Positions 32,442 through 42,705 are shown, counted from the stretch's first letter. The stretch: 64,000 nt of DNA from a bacterium (GCA_030604405.1 JAUVVY010000002.1:1-64000), one strand, 5' to 3'. Program-made: numbers and translations. The notes: generated by a model from the sequence alone, not told the origin.

Positions 32442-35400
32442 ATGCAGTTTGCCAGCGTTGTGCTGTTGTCCTGTCTGTTATGCGCAGTGGGGATACACGC
32501 TGCTGAGACCGTGACCCTGGACTCCCTGCGCCTTGAGGTCGAGCCGCTTGCGGCGGACGATTTCACGGGCGGGCTGGAAAACTGGGCAATCGAGGGCAAC
32601 TCGAAGGTGTTCGTCGAGAATAGCAGGCTGCGGATTGATACGCCCGAAAAGGGCTATGCCACCGTCTGGTACAAAGAGCCTTTTGAGGGCAATCATCTGA
32701 TCCGTTTTCGGGCGCGGGTGCTGCCCCCACGCCACGCCAGCAATATCAACTTTTTCTTCTGCGCATCGTTGCCTGATGACGGAGACTTCTTCGCCCAGCA
32801 GCGCACCGGCGCCTACAATGAGTACCACGAGATCAACAACTACACCATGACATTCACAGGTCGGCGGGATGATCGCCGCGAGGATGGGACGCTTGCCGCC
32901 CCCGGCTACATGCGTCTGCGCAAGAACCCAGGCTTCAACATGGTGGACGAAAACCTGGCCTTCAAAGCCGAGGTAGAGACAGATTACGACATTGCCATAT
33001 TCAAGGTCGGTAACCGCATCAAGGTATTCGTCAACGAGGTTCCGGCTCTGGACTGGTGGGATATGAGCGAGACGGGCCTGGACATGGCACACTCCGGCGG
33101 CTATGCAGGATTTCGCACTTTTTGGTCGCGGCTGGAGATTGATGACTTTGAAGTCCACCAGGTCAAGTCATGGAGCATGGCAGGGATTGAAAAGCTGAAG
33201 GATTTGTGCCTGGAAACCGACCTGTCGCAGGCGCGTATTGTAATCGGGTCTGCGCCCTCGCACAAAGATGCGGCCGAGAAGATCGCCGAGGCGATAGAGG
33301 ACAAGTGCGGCCAGGCTCCGGCAATCGTAGCCGACACCGAGATCATTGGTAGCGTGCCGGGCCAAGAGCCGCTGCTGGTCATCGGCAATCTGGCCGACAA
33401 CGTAGTGATGCGCAAGCTCTACTTCGAGTGGTACACGCTGGTGGACCGGCGTTTCCCCGGTGCCAGCGGCTATCTGCTCCAGACTATCCATAACCCCTAC
33501 GGCAGTGGCAACAATATCGTGGTCGTAGGCGCCAGCGACGATACGGGTCTGGCCGCCGCTGCCGAGAAATTTCTGCAACACATCGGTGATGGGGCCAAGA
33601 TCGGCCGCATCTATGATGTCCTGCCGAGCGAGGACTATGCCAAACTCAAGGACTGGGATCAGGAAAGGGGGGGCGAAAGGCTGGTCATCCCTGCCGGCTT
33701 TCCGCTGAAATATGGATTGGCCAATTACGGCAGCCGCGACGACGCTCAGCTAACCGCTTGTGTTTACCTGCTTACCGGCGATGAGTCGCGTGCGGAGATT
33801 TACCGTCAACAGATGCTCAAGTGGGTGGACAAGGGCATTATTCACCACCTGTACATCCCGTCGTGGATGATCATCTGGGACCTGATGGAAGAGCACCCGG
33901 TCTTCTCCGATGAAGACAGGCTGATGATTACCAACTGGTTCCTGACGCAACTGCGCTCTGGTCAGTGCATCGGGGCCCTGCACGTCCAGCGCACGCACGC
34001 GGGCATGCCGCATCACAATCACGGCACCAGGCCGGCTCAGGGCAGCTTCTTTCTCGCTCGCTACTTCAAGAACCAATACAGGCTACGGGAATGTGAGGTC
34101 TATCTGAACCGCATCGCCTGTTATTTCGATACGCAGGCCGACTGGTCGAAGCCTTATTGCGACTCTTCGGGGCATCAGTGGTCGGCGACCCTGGAAAACA
34201 AGGCTATCTACGCCCTGGCTTCCGGCAATGAGCGGTTTTTCACCTCAGGCGCGGCGCGGCAAGCGGCCGAACGGGCCCTGCGCACCACCAACAATGTCGG
34301 CATGATACCGACGATCGGCGATGCAAGTTACGGAGCGGCCGCCAGCGGGCTGCTTTCCAAGGCCGCATTCTATTACCAAGACGGGCGGTATCTCTGGCCG
34401 ATGTCCGTCAGGCTCGATGACGCTCCTACGGACAGCGTCGGCTGGGATGATGAACTGGCCCGCGGCTTCGCAGGCGATGTGGGAATGGCTGAGCCCACCG
34501 ACATTATCGGCCTGTCCGTTGTGCGCCATGACAAGGGCTACTGGGAGGGCTGGCGCACCCTGAGGAGCAGGAAGAATTTCAGCCCGCCCAATGTCTCCTA
34601 CGAAAAGGCCTTCGACAAGATCGCCTTCCGCACCGGGCTGAGGCCTGAAGATGAATTGCTGTTGCTTGATGGCGTGGTCAATAATAGCCACGACTACGAT
34701 GACACCAACACAATCCACGAATACTCGCGCAACGGTCGAGCTTACCTGGTCACCTGCGACGGGCTTTTCGGCAGCACGATGGCCTATCACAACGGTGTCA
34801 ACATCATACGCGATGCGCTGTCCACCGACATTCCTTATTGTGCCGAACTCATCCACGCTGCTGAGCTGAGCCCGGTCATGGTCACCCAGACGCGGCTGAA
34901 TGATTTTTCGGACGCCGACTGGACCCGCACGATCGTTCTCGTCCCTGACAGGTGCTTTGTTGTGATAGACCGCATGCAAGCGCGCGAAGCCGGCACCTTC
35001 ACTTTCACCGGCCACTGGACAACGCTGGGAGAGCCTGAGATGTCCGGCGATACATTGACCGTAAGTCAGTGGCCGCGAAGAGAAGAGCAGAGCGGCGAAA
35101 ACACCACCTACTTCCATATGCAGGCCCCGGGGCATCTTGTGACGCACGAGCGTTTGGCCTATCTGCGCCACGGCCGTGGTGTGCGGTACTACCCATACGC
35201 TGAGCCCAAGCCCAACATGATGGCTCAGTCCAAGACCAGCGCGCTAAACGAGGGCGAATCGGGATTCCTCTATGCTCTGGGCCATGAGACCAACGACTCG
35301 CCGGACGCTGCCTTCGTCCTACACGAGGTCGCTGCGGGCGTGGTGCGTGTAGCGGGTGAGCAGTACGCAGCGTACGCGGGCGCAGCGGTCAAAGCTGTGA

Positions 35401-36857
35401 AAATCGGAGTTGTTGAAGTTGACGCCGACGTGTTCTACCTCGACGCTGACACGGTATCTGTTGCCGGCGGGCGGCGTGTGGCGGTCGGCGATACGGTAAT
35501 CCTGCAAGCACTCGAGCCGGTCACGGCAAGCATTGACCTGAGCACGGGCAAAGTGGTTGCCGGACAGGCCGAGGGGGCGAAGCTGGCCGCGCTGGGGGAT
35601 GAGGCACACGCAAGCCTGCGCCAGCAGTTGCTTTCAGACGGCATGGATAAGAAAGCGGAGGCCGCCAGTGTTGCCGAGACCGGCGCGCCGCTTGAACAGC
35701 TCTGGGAATTTGACGCCGGCGGACAGGTCACTTACCTGCGCCCGTACCTGGGCAATCCGGGGGCCGAAGTAAGAAACGAAGATAAGCAGCCACTGCCCGC
35801 TGAACTCGGTGTGGTCGCCGTACCCAGCGCCGCCGGTCATGTCAGCTTCCTGGGCGCTGACGGAGAAGAAGTCAAGCGCATAGATGTGGGCGTCCGCGTC
35901 TATGACGTGGCTGTGGATGACATTGACCGCGACGGCAGCTATGAGATACTGATCGCGCGCCAGGGCGCACCGCAGTTACAGTGCCTCAACGCCGATGGAG
36001 AGGAGCGCTTCGCTTTTACACCGGAGCAAGAGCGAATCGTCAACTCGCAGTTGCAGATTACCAGGCATCCAGGGGTGTACGTCTTTGTAGCCGAGCGCGA
36101 CCCCAACAGTGACAAGACCATCTGCGTCGCCACCGGCGATCAGCGTTTGCATGGGCTCAATCCCGCCGGTGAGCGCCAGTGGATATTCTGGTCCTACGCC
36201 GGGGTGTGGACCAGGCACGGGCTATACGATCTTGAAGGCGATGGCGTTAAGGAGATCGTCGGCGGCAACGGCGAGCTCTCCGCCTCGGCCACGCTATACT
36301 TCCTCAATGGCCGCGACACCTACGTCAAGCGCGTATTCGCCGAGGGATGGGGCTCCACTCTCAGCTCCATGGTCATTGGTGACATCAACGGTGACGGCCT
36401 TGACGAGATCGTAGCCGGCACAAGTCGCACAAGCCTGCGCGCCATTGAGCCGTCCCGCGTAGGGCATCTGGAAGGGTATCTGTGGAGCCACAAACTGGGT
36501 GACGACGTGCGGGGTGTTGAGATCATCACAGGTGCCGACGGGCAGCCGCTGGTCGTCGCCGGGGCGATGAGCGAATTCATTTCGGCCTTCAACGGTGCAG
36601 GCGAGAAGCAGTGGGCGACGGCCGTCGGCGCACCAGTTAGATTCACGACGACTGTCCGCTCGGGGGACGAAGCCATGATCGTCGCTGCGCTCAAGGATGG
36701 GACAGTGGTAGTGCTGTCGAAGTCCGGACAAGCGGCTCATAACATTAAGCTGCCCTCACCGCCCACTGCTCTGGCAGTAGCAGGCGAGCGGCACGATTTG
36801 ATTCTAGTGGCAGGCGAGGACGGAGTCGTCAGAGCGCTGGCAATACCAGAGGGCTAA
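32442..36857 (+). CDS. Very large secreted heparinase-type lyase with N-terminal DUF1961-like and C-terminal beta-propeller domains
   Basis: 1471 residues with a signal peptide. Domains in order: a concanavalin-like DUF1961-type sandwich (about 40-245, FEGNHLIRFRARVLPPRHASNINFFFCASLPDD...); an alpha/beta segment like the N-domain of GH67/DUF4838 (about 260-390); an alpha-toroid of lyases (about 420-700, GMPHHNHGTRPAQGSFFLARYF); a heparinase II/III beta-sandwich (about 720-1050, VVNNSHDYDDTNTIHEYSRNGRAYLVTCDG); and a propeller with FG-GAP-like calcium loops (about 1110-1471, DIDRDGSYEILIA, DLEGDGVKEIVGG, DINGDGLDEIVAG). It probably degrades an acidic polysaccharide outside the cytoplasm. GAGGTGG precedes ATG. 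Confidence 0.8.
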   Translation: MQFASVVLLSCLLCAVGIHAAETVTLDSLRLEVEPLAADDFTGGLENWAIEGNSKVFVENSRLRIDTPEKGYATVWYKEPFEGNHLIRFRARVLPPRHASNINFFFCASLPDDGDFFAQQRTGAYNEYHEINNYTMTFTGRRDDRREDGTLAAPGYMRLRKNPGFNMVDENLAFKAEVETDYDIAIFKVGNRIKVFVNEVPALDWWDMSETGLDMAHSGGYAGFRTFWSRLEIDDFEVHQVKSWSMAGIEKLKDLCLETDLSQARIVIGSAPSHKDAAEKIAEAIEDKCGQAPAIVADTEIIGSVPGQEPLLVIGNLADNVVMRKLYFEWYTLVDRRFPGASGYLLQTIHNPYGSGNNIVVVGASDDTGLAAAAEKFLQHIGDGAKIGRIYDVLPSEDYAKLKDWDQERGGERLVIPAGFPLKYGLANYGSRDDAQLTACVYLLTGDESRAEIYRQQMLKWVDKGIIHHLYIPSWMIIWDLMEEHPVFSDEDRLMITNWFLTQLRSGQCIGALHVQRTHAGMPHHNHGTRPAQGSFFLARYFKNQYRLRECEVYLNRIACYFDTQADWSKPYCDSSGHQWSATLENKAIYALASGNERFFTSGAARQAAERALRTTNNVGMIPTIGDASYGAAASGLLSKAAFYYQDGRYLWPMSVRLDDAPTDSVGWDDELARGFAGDVGMAEPTDIIGLSVVRHDKGYWEGWRTLRSRKNFSPPNVSYEKAFDKIAFRTGLRPEDELLLLDGVVNNSHDYDDTNTIHEYSRNGRAYLVTCDGLFGSTMAYHNGVNIIRDALSTDIPYCAELIHAAELSPVMVTQTRLNDFSDADWTRTIVLVPDRCFVVIDRMQAREAGTFTFTGHWTTLGEPEMSGDTLTVSQWPRREEQSGENTTYFHMQAPGHLVTHERLAYLRHGRGVRYYPYAEPKPNMMAQSKTSALNEGESGFLYALGHETNDSPDAAFVLHEVAAGVVRVAGEQYAAYAGAAVKAVKIGVVEVDADVFYLDADTVSVAGGRRVAVGDTVILQALEPVTASIDLSTGKVVAGQAEGAKLAALGDEAHASLRQQLLSDGMDKKAEAASVAETGAPLEQLWEFDAGGQVTYLRPYLGNPGAEVRNEDKQPLPAELGVVAVPSAAGHVSFLGADGEEVKRIDVGVRVYDVAVDDIDRDGSYEILIARQGAPQLQCLNADGEERFAFTPEQERIVNSQLQITRHPGVYVFVAERDPNSDKTICVATGDQRLHGLNPAGERQWIFWSYAGVWTRHGLYDLEGDGVKEIVGGNGELSASATLYFLNGRDTYVKRVFAEGWGSTLSSMVIGDINGDGLDEIVAGTSRTSLRAIEPSRVGHLEGYLWSHKLGDDVRGVEIITGADGQPLVVAGAMSEFISAFNGAGEKQWATAVGAPVRFTTTVRSGDEAMIVAALKDGTVVVLSKSGQAAHNIKLPSPPTALAVAGERHDLILVAGEDGVVRALAIPEG

Positions 36858-36987
36858 CCTGGTTATCGGGGCACCCAATCTCTGCTTGAGCAAAACTTGC
36901 GCAACATGCACGGGGCATTGGGCGTCCTTGGCAGTAATCAGGGCAGTTCGCGCGTCGCTACAGACGGACAGCCGAAGCGGCAGGTGA

Positions 36988-38454
36988 GTGGCTATGACAG
37001 CTTATGTGACCAGAGGCGTCTTGGTACTGGCAATTGTCGGTCTGATGACGGCACTGTCTGCCGGTGATAGGGCACAGGTGGCGGCCAGGCAAGCGGTCCT
37101 GACGTTCATGTACGGAGAGGTGCAGGTGCGTCATGGCACCGGCGGATACAAAGCGGCTAAACTCAACGAGGCACTGAAACCCGGCGACGCCATCAAGACC
37201 GGGGCCGATGCGCGGGCCGAAATCAGCCTGCACGGCGGCGGGTATGTGCGGCTTGACCAAGGCTCTCACCTGCTGATTACGCACCTGCAGGAAGGCGGCA
37301 CGACGAGCTTCCAGGCGCTGCTGGGTGGGGTGTGGGTAACCATCGAAAAAGCACTCTCACGCGGCAGCAAGTTTGAGGTGCGGATGCCAAGTGCTGTTGC
37401 TTCGGTGAGGGGCACGGTTTTCCGCTGCGAGGTGGACGAAGATGGCGGCTCTTCGACTTACGTGTATGACGGGAGCGTAGAGGTACAGGCTGGCAACGAG
37501 ACCAGGAAGATCACGCCCGCCCAGTACGCCAGGATCGCCAGAGGGCGCAAGATCGCGATGGCCCAGATGAACCTTGATGACGACGACAAGCGCGCATGGG
37601 TGCAGCACAACCGCAAGCGGGACATCCTGCGGCATCTGGGCAATCCCAAGATAATGGTCGCGCTCACCGACGGCGAGGAGATGGGTAAGAAGGCGGCGCT
37701 GGCTGCCTCACTGGCGCTGGCGAGATCGTTGCGCCGGCAAGGCTTTGTCGAGGCGTCGGTGGGTCAAAAGGACCTGGCCAATATTTCGTTCGACGAGAAT
37801 GATTGGATACAGTGGCGCGAGAAAACTGACAATGACTATTTCGTGGTGGGCAAGGCCGTCCCGGGACAAGTGCGGCAGATAGATGGCGGCAAATTCTTCG
37901 CCCGGGCTCACGGCGGTGCGTACCTTGTGCCCGCCGGCAGCCGCCAGCATATCGCGAAGGCAACCGCGTCTGTGCGGGGGGATGGGGACGACGAAAAGCA
38001 AGCCGTCGTGGCCGCGCTCAATGCGCTTGGGACGCGGCTGGCTGAGGAGTTGGCACCGGCGATAATGCGCGAGATGATGGAGGAGCGGCAAGGCACTGTG
38101 CGGGTTGAGATTGGTGGCGTCGGCAACCGCACTCAGATCTTCTTGCTGCGCGAGATGGTATCGCGATTGGAGGGCGTTGTTAACGTGACACCGTTGCGTG
38201 CAGTCGGTGGCACACTCGCCCTGGCTGTTGCCGGAGATATCGAGCCGGCGAAGTTGGCCGCCGTGCTGAGACAGTCTGAGGCGATACAGGAAGTGCAGGT
38301 GTTGGGCCGAGTCGTGCGCGCGAAACTGAAGCCGATGCCCGGTCAGCAAAAGGTCCGGCCCCAGGCCCGGCCCCAGCGACCGGGCCAGACAGCAGTGAGA
38401 CGAAAGCCACAGGGCGGGCGTTCGGCACCTGTTTGGCGCAGGCCGCAAAAGTAG
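36988..38454 (+). CDS. FecR-domain secreted protein
   Basis: 488 residues, starting GTG 36988 or ATG 36994. Signal peptide, then a FecR domain (about 38-185): GDAIKTGADARAEISLHGGGYVRLDQGSHLLI and SVRGTVFRCEVDEDGGSSTYVYDGSVEVQAG. A middle domain of about 200 residues and a final part near VRVEIGGVGNRTQIFLLREMVSRLEGVVNVTPLRAVGG, resembling a flagellar-assembly-T or secretin-like alpha/beta fold, follow. The tail is Pro/Gln/Arg-rich and basic. FecR proteins often sit beside CHASE2-cyclase genes, as here, so an envelope-sensing pair is plausible. Confidence 0.8.
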   Translation: MAMTAYVTRGVLVLAIVGLMTALSAGDRAQVAARQAVLTFMYGEVQVRHGTGGYKAAKLNEALKPGDAIKTGADARAEISLHGGGYVRLDQGSHLLITHLQEGGTTSFQALLGGVWVTIEKALSRGSKFEVRMPSAVASVRGTVFRCEVDEDGGSSTYVYDGSVEVQAGNETRKITPAQYARIARGRKIAMAQMNLDDDDKRAWVQHNRKRDILRHLGNPKIMVALTDGEEMGKKAALAASLALARSLRRQGFVEASVGQKDLANISFDENDWIQWREKTDNDYFVVGKAVPGQVRQIDGGKFFARAHGGAYLVPAGSRQHIAKATASVRGDGDDEKQAVVAALNALGTRLAEELAPAIMREMMEERQGTVRVEIGGVGNRTQIFLLREMVSRLEGVVNVTPLRAVGGTLALAVAGDIEPAKLAAVLRQSEAIQEVQVLGRVVRAKLKPMPGQQKVRPQARPQRPGQTAVRRKPQGGRSAPVWRRPQK

Positions 38455-38531
38455 AAAGCCTGGTGGGATGATCCAGGATCGCGAGCGGGCCCTCACAACT
38501 GAGCCGACGGGCCGCCGTCAGTATCGCACTG

Positions 38532-40190
38532 GTGCTGGCGGTGTTATGCTCTGTAGCGGCAGCGTGGCTGCCGATGCTGCAGAGCATTGAACTGAATCTG
38601 ATAGACCGACGCCTGCGCACAATCACCCCGGCCAGCGCCGAAGATGACCTGCTCATCGTCGGCATCGAAGAATCCACATTCGAGGCCCTGCCAACGTGGG
38701 GCCCCACGGCTTTAGACCGCTCTACCTATGCCCCCGTTATCAGCAAGTTGAAGGCGGCCGGCGCAAGAGCTATTGCACTTGATGTGTACTTTGGCGATGC
38801 CGATTCCGACGCCGGCTCAGACCGCTTGCTCGCCGCGGCGATCGCAAGAGCCGGCAATGTGGTCGTTGTGGCCGATGCCATATCCAGAGTCGAAGGTGGA
38901 AAGCAGGAGCTCTATGAGTTTCAGCTTCCCACCGCAGCGGTTGCGCAGGCCGCAGTAAGAGTGGCTTCCCCACTGCTTTTCCGGCCCGATAATATAGTGC
39001 GCTGGGTTGAACTGTAACAAAGCGATGAAGATGCAGGCACGGTCTATCAGGCCCTGTGTCTGGCGGCAGTGGAGGTGGCAACCGGCGGGCAACTGGACGT
39101 TGACAGCGCGGGCGCAGAGGGCAGAACGATCGTGTGGGCGGGGCCCAGCGGAACCGTCCCCTACGTGTCTTTTGAAGACGTTCACGCTGGCAACGTCGCA
39201 GCCGAGCGCATCAAGGACCGGATTGTCTTTATCGGCCGCTGGCACCAGATGGAGGACCAGTTGCAGACACCTCTGGGGCCAATGAGCGGGGTCGAAATCC
39301 ACGCTCAAGCCGCCGCCACGCTACTTTCGGGCGAGCATTTGCATATAGCAAGTAACGCCGTCGGCCTGCTCAGTGCCATCGGCTTGTGCGTTATTGTCGC
39401 CGTGATCGGCGTACGACGGCGCGGATGGCTGACCCTGGTGTTGTTCGTCATGGCCACCTTGCTGTGGATCGCTGCGGCCGATGCCGCTGCAGTGGTGGGG
39501 AAGATTGCCGTGCCAATGACAGGCACCGCGCTCAGCCTGATCGTCGTGGGGGTAGTGCTTGCGGCCATGCAGAGCGCGCGCGCAGTCGCCTCACTGTCAC
39601 GCCTGTGGCCTTCGTGGGCAAAAGCCGAGGGAGAAGAGGTTGAGGTGACGGTGCTGGTGTGCGACCTCGCCGGCTACACGGCCAAATCGGAAGAAGCCGC
39701 TCCGGCAGAGATGCTGGGGGCGCTGCAAGAGTTCTTTGCAATAGTTGATAACACGGTTGGTGGCTTCGGCGGGATACTCGCTCGCCGCCCGGGGGATGCG
39801 GCTATAGTGTTTTTCCGCGCCGATGACAGCGGTAAGCATCATGCGCGGCGAGGCGTCGAAGCGGCATTGGCATTGCGAGATCGGCTGCAGGGACAGTGGC
39901 AGCACACCGACATGGGCTTCGGCATCACCCTGACGACGGGGATTGTGTCACTGGGGATCGTGGGAACGTCTCCGCCCGAGCCACAGATTCTCGGCGACCC
40001 CGTCAACGTGGCTTTCCGACTACAAGACGAAACGCGGCGCCTTGATGAGCCGATCATTTGCGATTGGACAACTGCGAATGCAGACCCCGAGACGGCAAAA
40101 ACGATGAGGCCGCTCGGCGAAGTGGAAATCCGGAAACGCCGCGCTCCAGTGCGAATATTCGCCCCCGACCAGCTCATCACGCGAGCTTGA
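38532..40190 (+). pseudogene. CHASE2-domain adenylyl/guanylyl cyclase interrupted by an in-frame TAA
   Basis: The reading frame continues unchanged across a TAA at 39015-39017. Before it lies the start of CHASE2 (LNLIDRRLRTITPASAEDDLLIVGIEESTF, then YAPVISKLKAAGARAIALDVYF). After it lies the rest (DEDAGTVYQALCLAAVEVATGG, KDRIVFIGRWHQMEDQLQTPLGPMSGVEIHAQAAATLL), three membrane helices (about 39350-39590) and a class III cyclase domain. Catalytic residues are present: Asp in VCDLAGYT, Asp in RPGDAAIVFF, Asn/Arg in GDPVNVAFRLQ. Either a nonsense mutation, readthrough, separate translation of the second half (GTG 39069) or a sequence error explains it. The 5' start is also unclear (GTG 38532 cuts the first helix). 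Confidence 0.8.
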
Positions 40191-40264
40191 CAATCGGGCG
40201 CAGTCGGTGCAACACTGGATTACCAGCAGCCTGGACGGCTGTCGGCAACACGAGGAGGTTTTGC

Positions 40265-41632
40265 ATGGGCAGCACTAAGACGTATTGGGCCTCCGTTGAC
40301 CCCATGACCGTGCCCCGTATCGTGACAGAGACCGTTCCGGGGCCCAAGTCTCGTGAGCTGAACGAGCGGGGCATGAACTACATGGTGGGCTACTCCAGCC
40401 AGGTGCGACTGTGCCCGGTGGTCTTCGAGAAAGGATACGGCGTCACTCTGACCGATGTGGACGGCAATACCTATATAGACTTCTCCAGTGGCATCTACGT
40501 GACCACGCTGGGCCACTGCCATCCCAAAATCAGTGAGGCCGTGGCGGAACAGGCCAGGACGCTGATGAATTGTCACGACTTCAACACCCCGATAAAGGTG
40601 GAACTGCTGGAGAAACTCGCGGAGATTCAGCCCTGGGATCTGACGGGCATGCAACTCTACGACAGCGGCACTACAGCGGTGGAGGCGGGGCTGCGGGTAT
40701 GCCGGGTCGCTACCGGGCGGAATGAGTTCATCTCCTGTTATATGGACTTCCACGGCAAGACCGGCCATGCAGTCAGCCTGGGCAAGATGAACCCGAGTTA
40801 CGGTGCCGGCCGCAGCCAGGGCTTCTACGTGGTGCCGCGCCCGTACCCGTACCGGCCCATGTTTACCAGGCCGGACGGCACGATAGATACGGACGGCTAC
40901 CTGGATTTCTACGAGCAGTTTATCGAATACGGAACCAGCGGAGATGTGGCCGCCTTCGTGCTGGAGCCGGTGCAGGGATGGGCCGGGTCAGTGTTCCCGC
41001 CGGACGACTTCTTCCCGAAGCTGCGCGGATTCTGCGACGAGCGGGGCATACTGCTGATGGCCGATGAAGTACTCACGGGCATGGGACGCACCGGCAAATT
41101 CTTCTGCATGGAGCACTACAACACCGCCCCGGATGTGGCCATCATCGGCAAGGGGTTCGGCAACGGCTTTCCGGTGACGGGGATGTTGGTCTCCGAGAAG
41201 TACAAGGAGAGCATTGACGCGATCTCGGCCTCGACCAGCTATGGCGGCAATCCGATGGCCTGCGCCGCGGCATTGGCCAGCCTTGAGGTCATCGAAGAGG
41301 AAGGGCTGCTGGAGAAAGCGATATACCTGGGTGAGTACTTTCAGAAGCGTATGGAGGCCATGAAAGACGCGTACCCGATAGTGGGCGATGTGCGAGTGAA
41401 GGGGTGCCTGTGCGGGATAGAACTGGTTAAGGACCGCGAGACCAAAGAGCCCTTTGATGAGGCAGGTAGAGCAGTTTACACGCGGGCCTTCGAAAAAGGC
41501 TTGGCATGGGTGCCGGCCGGGCATATTCTTCGCATGTCGCCGCCGATTGTGATGGATGTCGAAATCGCCGCCAAGGGCATGGATATCATCGAAGAGACGA
41601 TCGCAGAGGTCGAGAACGAATTCGGCTACTGA
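40265..41632 (+). CDS. Class III PLP-dependent aminotransferase
   Basis: 455 residues from ATG 40265, with AGGAGG at 40254-40259. Typical class III layout: GVTLTDVDGNTYIDFSSGIYVTTLGHCHPKI near the N-terminus, GMQLYDSGTTAVEAGLRVCRVATGR for phosphate binding, FVLEPVQGWAGSVFPP, then LLMADEVLTGMGRTGKFFCMEHY with the cofactor Asp. The PLP Lys is in VAIIGKGFGNGFPVTGM, and YGGNPMACAAALASLEVIEEE follows. This is the 4-aminobutyrate/ornithine/acetylornithine group; the exact substrate is open. The longer upstream reading (from 40058) overlaps the cyclase gene and is rejected. Confidence 0.9.
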   Translation: MGSTKTYWASVDPMTVPRIVTETVPGPKSRELNERGMNYMVGYSSQVRLCPVVFEKGYGVTLTDVDGNTYIDFSSGIYVTTLGHCHPKISEAVAEQARTLMNCHDFNTPIKVELLEKLAEIQPWDLTGMQLYDSGTTAVEAGLRVCRVATGRNEFISCYMDFHGKTGHAVSLGKMNPSYGAGRSQGFYVVPRPYPYRPMFTRPDGTIDTDGYLDFYEQFIEYGTSGDVAAFVLEPVQGWAGSVFPPDDFFPKLRGFCDERGILLMADEVLTGMGRTGKFFCMEHYNTAPDVAIIGKGFGNGFPVTGMLVSEKYKESIDAISASTSYGGNPMACAAALASLEVIEEEGLLEKAIYLGEYFQKRMEAMKDAYPIVGDVRVKGCLCGIELVKDRETKEPFDEAGRAVYTRAFEKGLAWVPAGHILRMSPPIVMDVEIAAKGMDIIEETIAEVENEFGY

Positions 41633-41679
41633 GCCGCAGAGCGACGACGACCGAGATTATTCGTGAAGCGATTGGAAAA

Positions 41680-41814
41680 GACCTCGGGCTGCCCTTCGAC
41701 GTTGCTCAGGGCCGTGAGCCTGTCGAACGGGAAGCTGAGAACGCGACAACTCGCGTTCTCACCTGAGCGTGGTAGAAAGGACACCACGCTCAGGCCGAGC
41801 TACGCGTTGGTGAA
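41680..41814. repeat. Modular hairpin repeat, copy B
   Basis: Inverted relative to 1450-1539. Its shared parts are GACCTCGGGCTG, the central hairpin at 41737-41760 (GAGAACGCGA/TCGCGTTCTC) and AGGCCGAGCTACGCGTTGG. The flanking hairpins differ: one built on CCCTTCGAC/GTCGAACGGG and one on GAGCGTGGT/ACCACGCTC. The element fills the gap between the aminotransferase and the M55 gene. Confidence 0.75.
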
Positions 41815-41823
41815 CAATACGTC

Positions 41824-42681
41824 TTAGGAGCTTTTCCGTAGCCATGCAGGCTGGAAATTGAGCGGCCGCCAGTCGCGCGGATAGCTGTATATCTTATACA
41901 TCAACTCAATGATATCGTCGGCCTCCATTTCGCGCGTATGGGCGTCAAGGACGGTGAATTCTCCGGGGTCCTCTTCGTCGAAGGTCGGCTCGACGCGCTC
42001 GTCCCGGAAGTGCACCGGGCTCTGCAGCTTGAAAGGCTCGATGTCATCAATGACTTTCATGGCCTGCTCGGCGGCGGCGCGTATTCTGTTGCAAGCCTCC
42101 TCGCGCGAGCAACTCAGCGCCGAGAGCCGGCTGGTGCCGTACTTGACCGGTGCCGTCACCACCCCGGGGATGAGGTCTTCGGCCTGCTTGCAGGCATGGG
42201 CATCGCCGGTGCACAGAGCAAACGGCACGCCGTAGTGACCGGCAATGGCCGCCTGCAGGCCCATTTCGCCCAGTGAGATGCCGTTGAATTGCCAGTCGCG
42301 AATGTCCAGACTCATGGTGTGATAGAGATTGGCGCCCTCGGTTCCGGCCTTGGCATGAGCGCCGACGAGGCCGGTAGCCGCGCATGTTTCATCCAGAAAC
42401 GGCAGCCAGAAGGGGCGCTGCTGGCCATGGATTATTACGGCACGCGGGTCGAGGTGGTCGAGGTCTATGGTATATCCAGCGCCATGACCGTCATTGACTA
42501 GCACCGCAGTTGCCCCGCCAGCGTAAAGGCCGTCCACGGCGGCACTGACTTCCTCTGCCAGCCATATCCTCTGGCGACACCGGCGCTCATGATTCTCCAG
42601 ACTGGTATCGGTGCTCCCGCTTTCCCACTGATATACTCCGGCAACGCCCTCGAGATCGGTCATCATATAGAACTTCATCAT
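41824..42681 (-). CDS. M55 family D-aminopeptidase (DppA-like), copy 1
   Basis: 285 residues, cytoplasmic. Metal ligands expected for M55 are all visible: Asp and Glu in MMTDLEGVAGVYQW, His in LVNDGHGAGYTIDL, His in GAHAKAGTEGANLYHTMS and Glu in NGISLGEMGLQAAIAGHYGVP. M55 enzymes release N-terminal D-amino acids, for example from wall-derived peptides. It differs from DppA in being a tandem pair with the next gene (42706-43551), which is very similar; the spacing is 24 bases. It is translated second on the minus strand. Confidence 0.9.
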   Translation of the reverse strand: MMKFYMMTDLEGVAGVYQWESGSTDTSLENHERRCRQRIWLAEEVSAAVDGLYAGGATAVLVNDGHGAGYTIDLDHLDPRAVIIHGQQRPFWLPFLDETCAATGLVGAHAKAGTEGANLYHTMSLDIRDWQFNGISLGEMGLQAAIAGHYGVPFALCTGDAHACKQAEDLIPGVVTAPVKYGTSRLSALSCSREEACNRIRAAAEQAMKVIDDIEPFKLQSPVHFRDERVEPTFDEEDPGEFTVLDAHTREMEADDIIELMYKIYSYPRDWRPLNFQPAWLRKSS

Positions 42682-42705
42682 CGTTCCTCCTGAGTAGCTG
42701 TGCAG

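Noticed and set aside
40058-40264. N-terminal extension of the class III aminotransferase
   Set aside because: It overlaps the cyclase end, while ATG 40265 has a perfect AGGAGG and gives the family's usual length.
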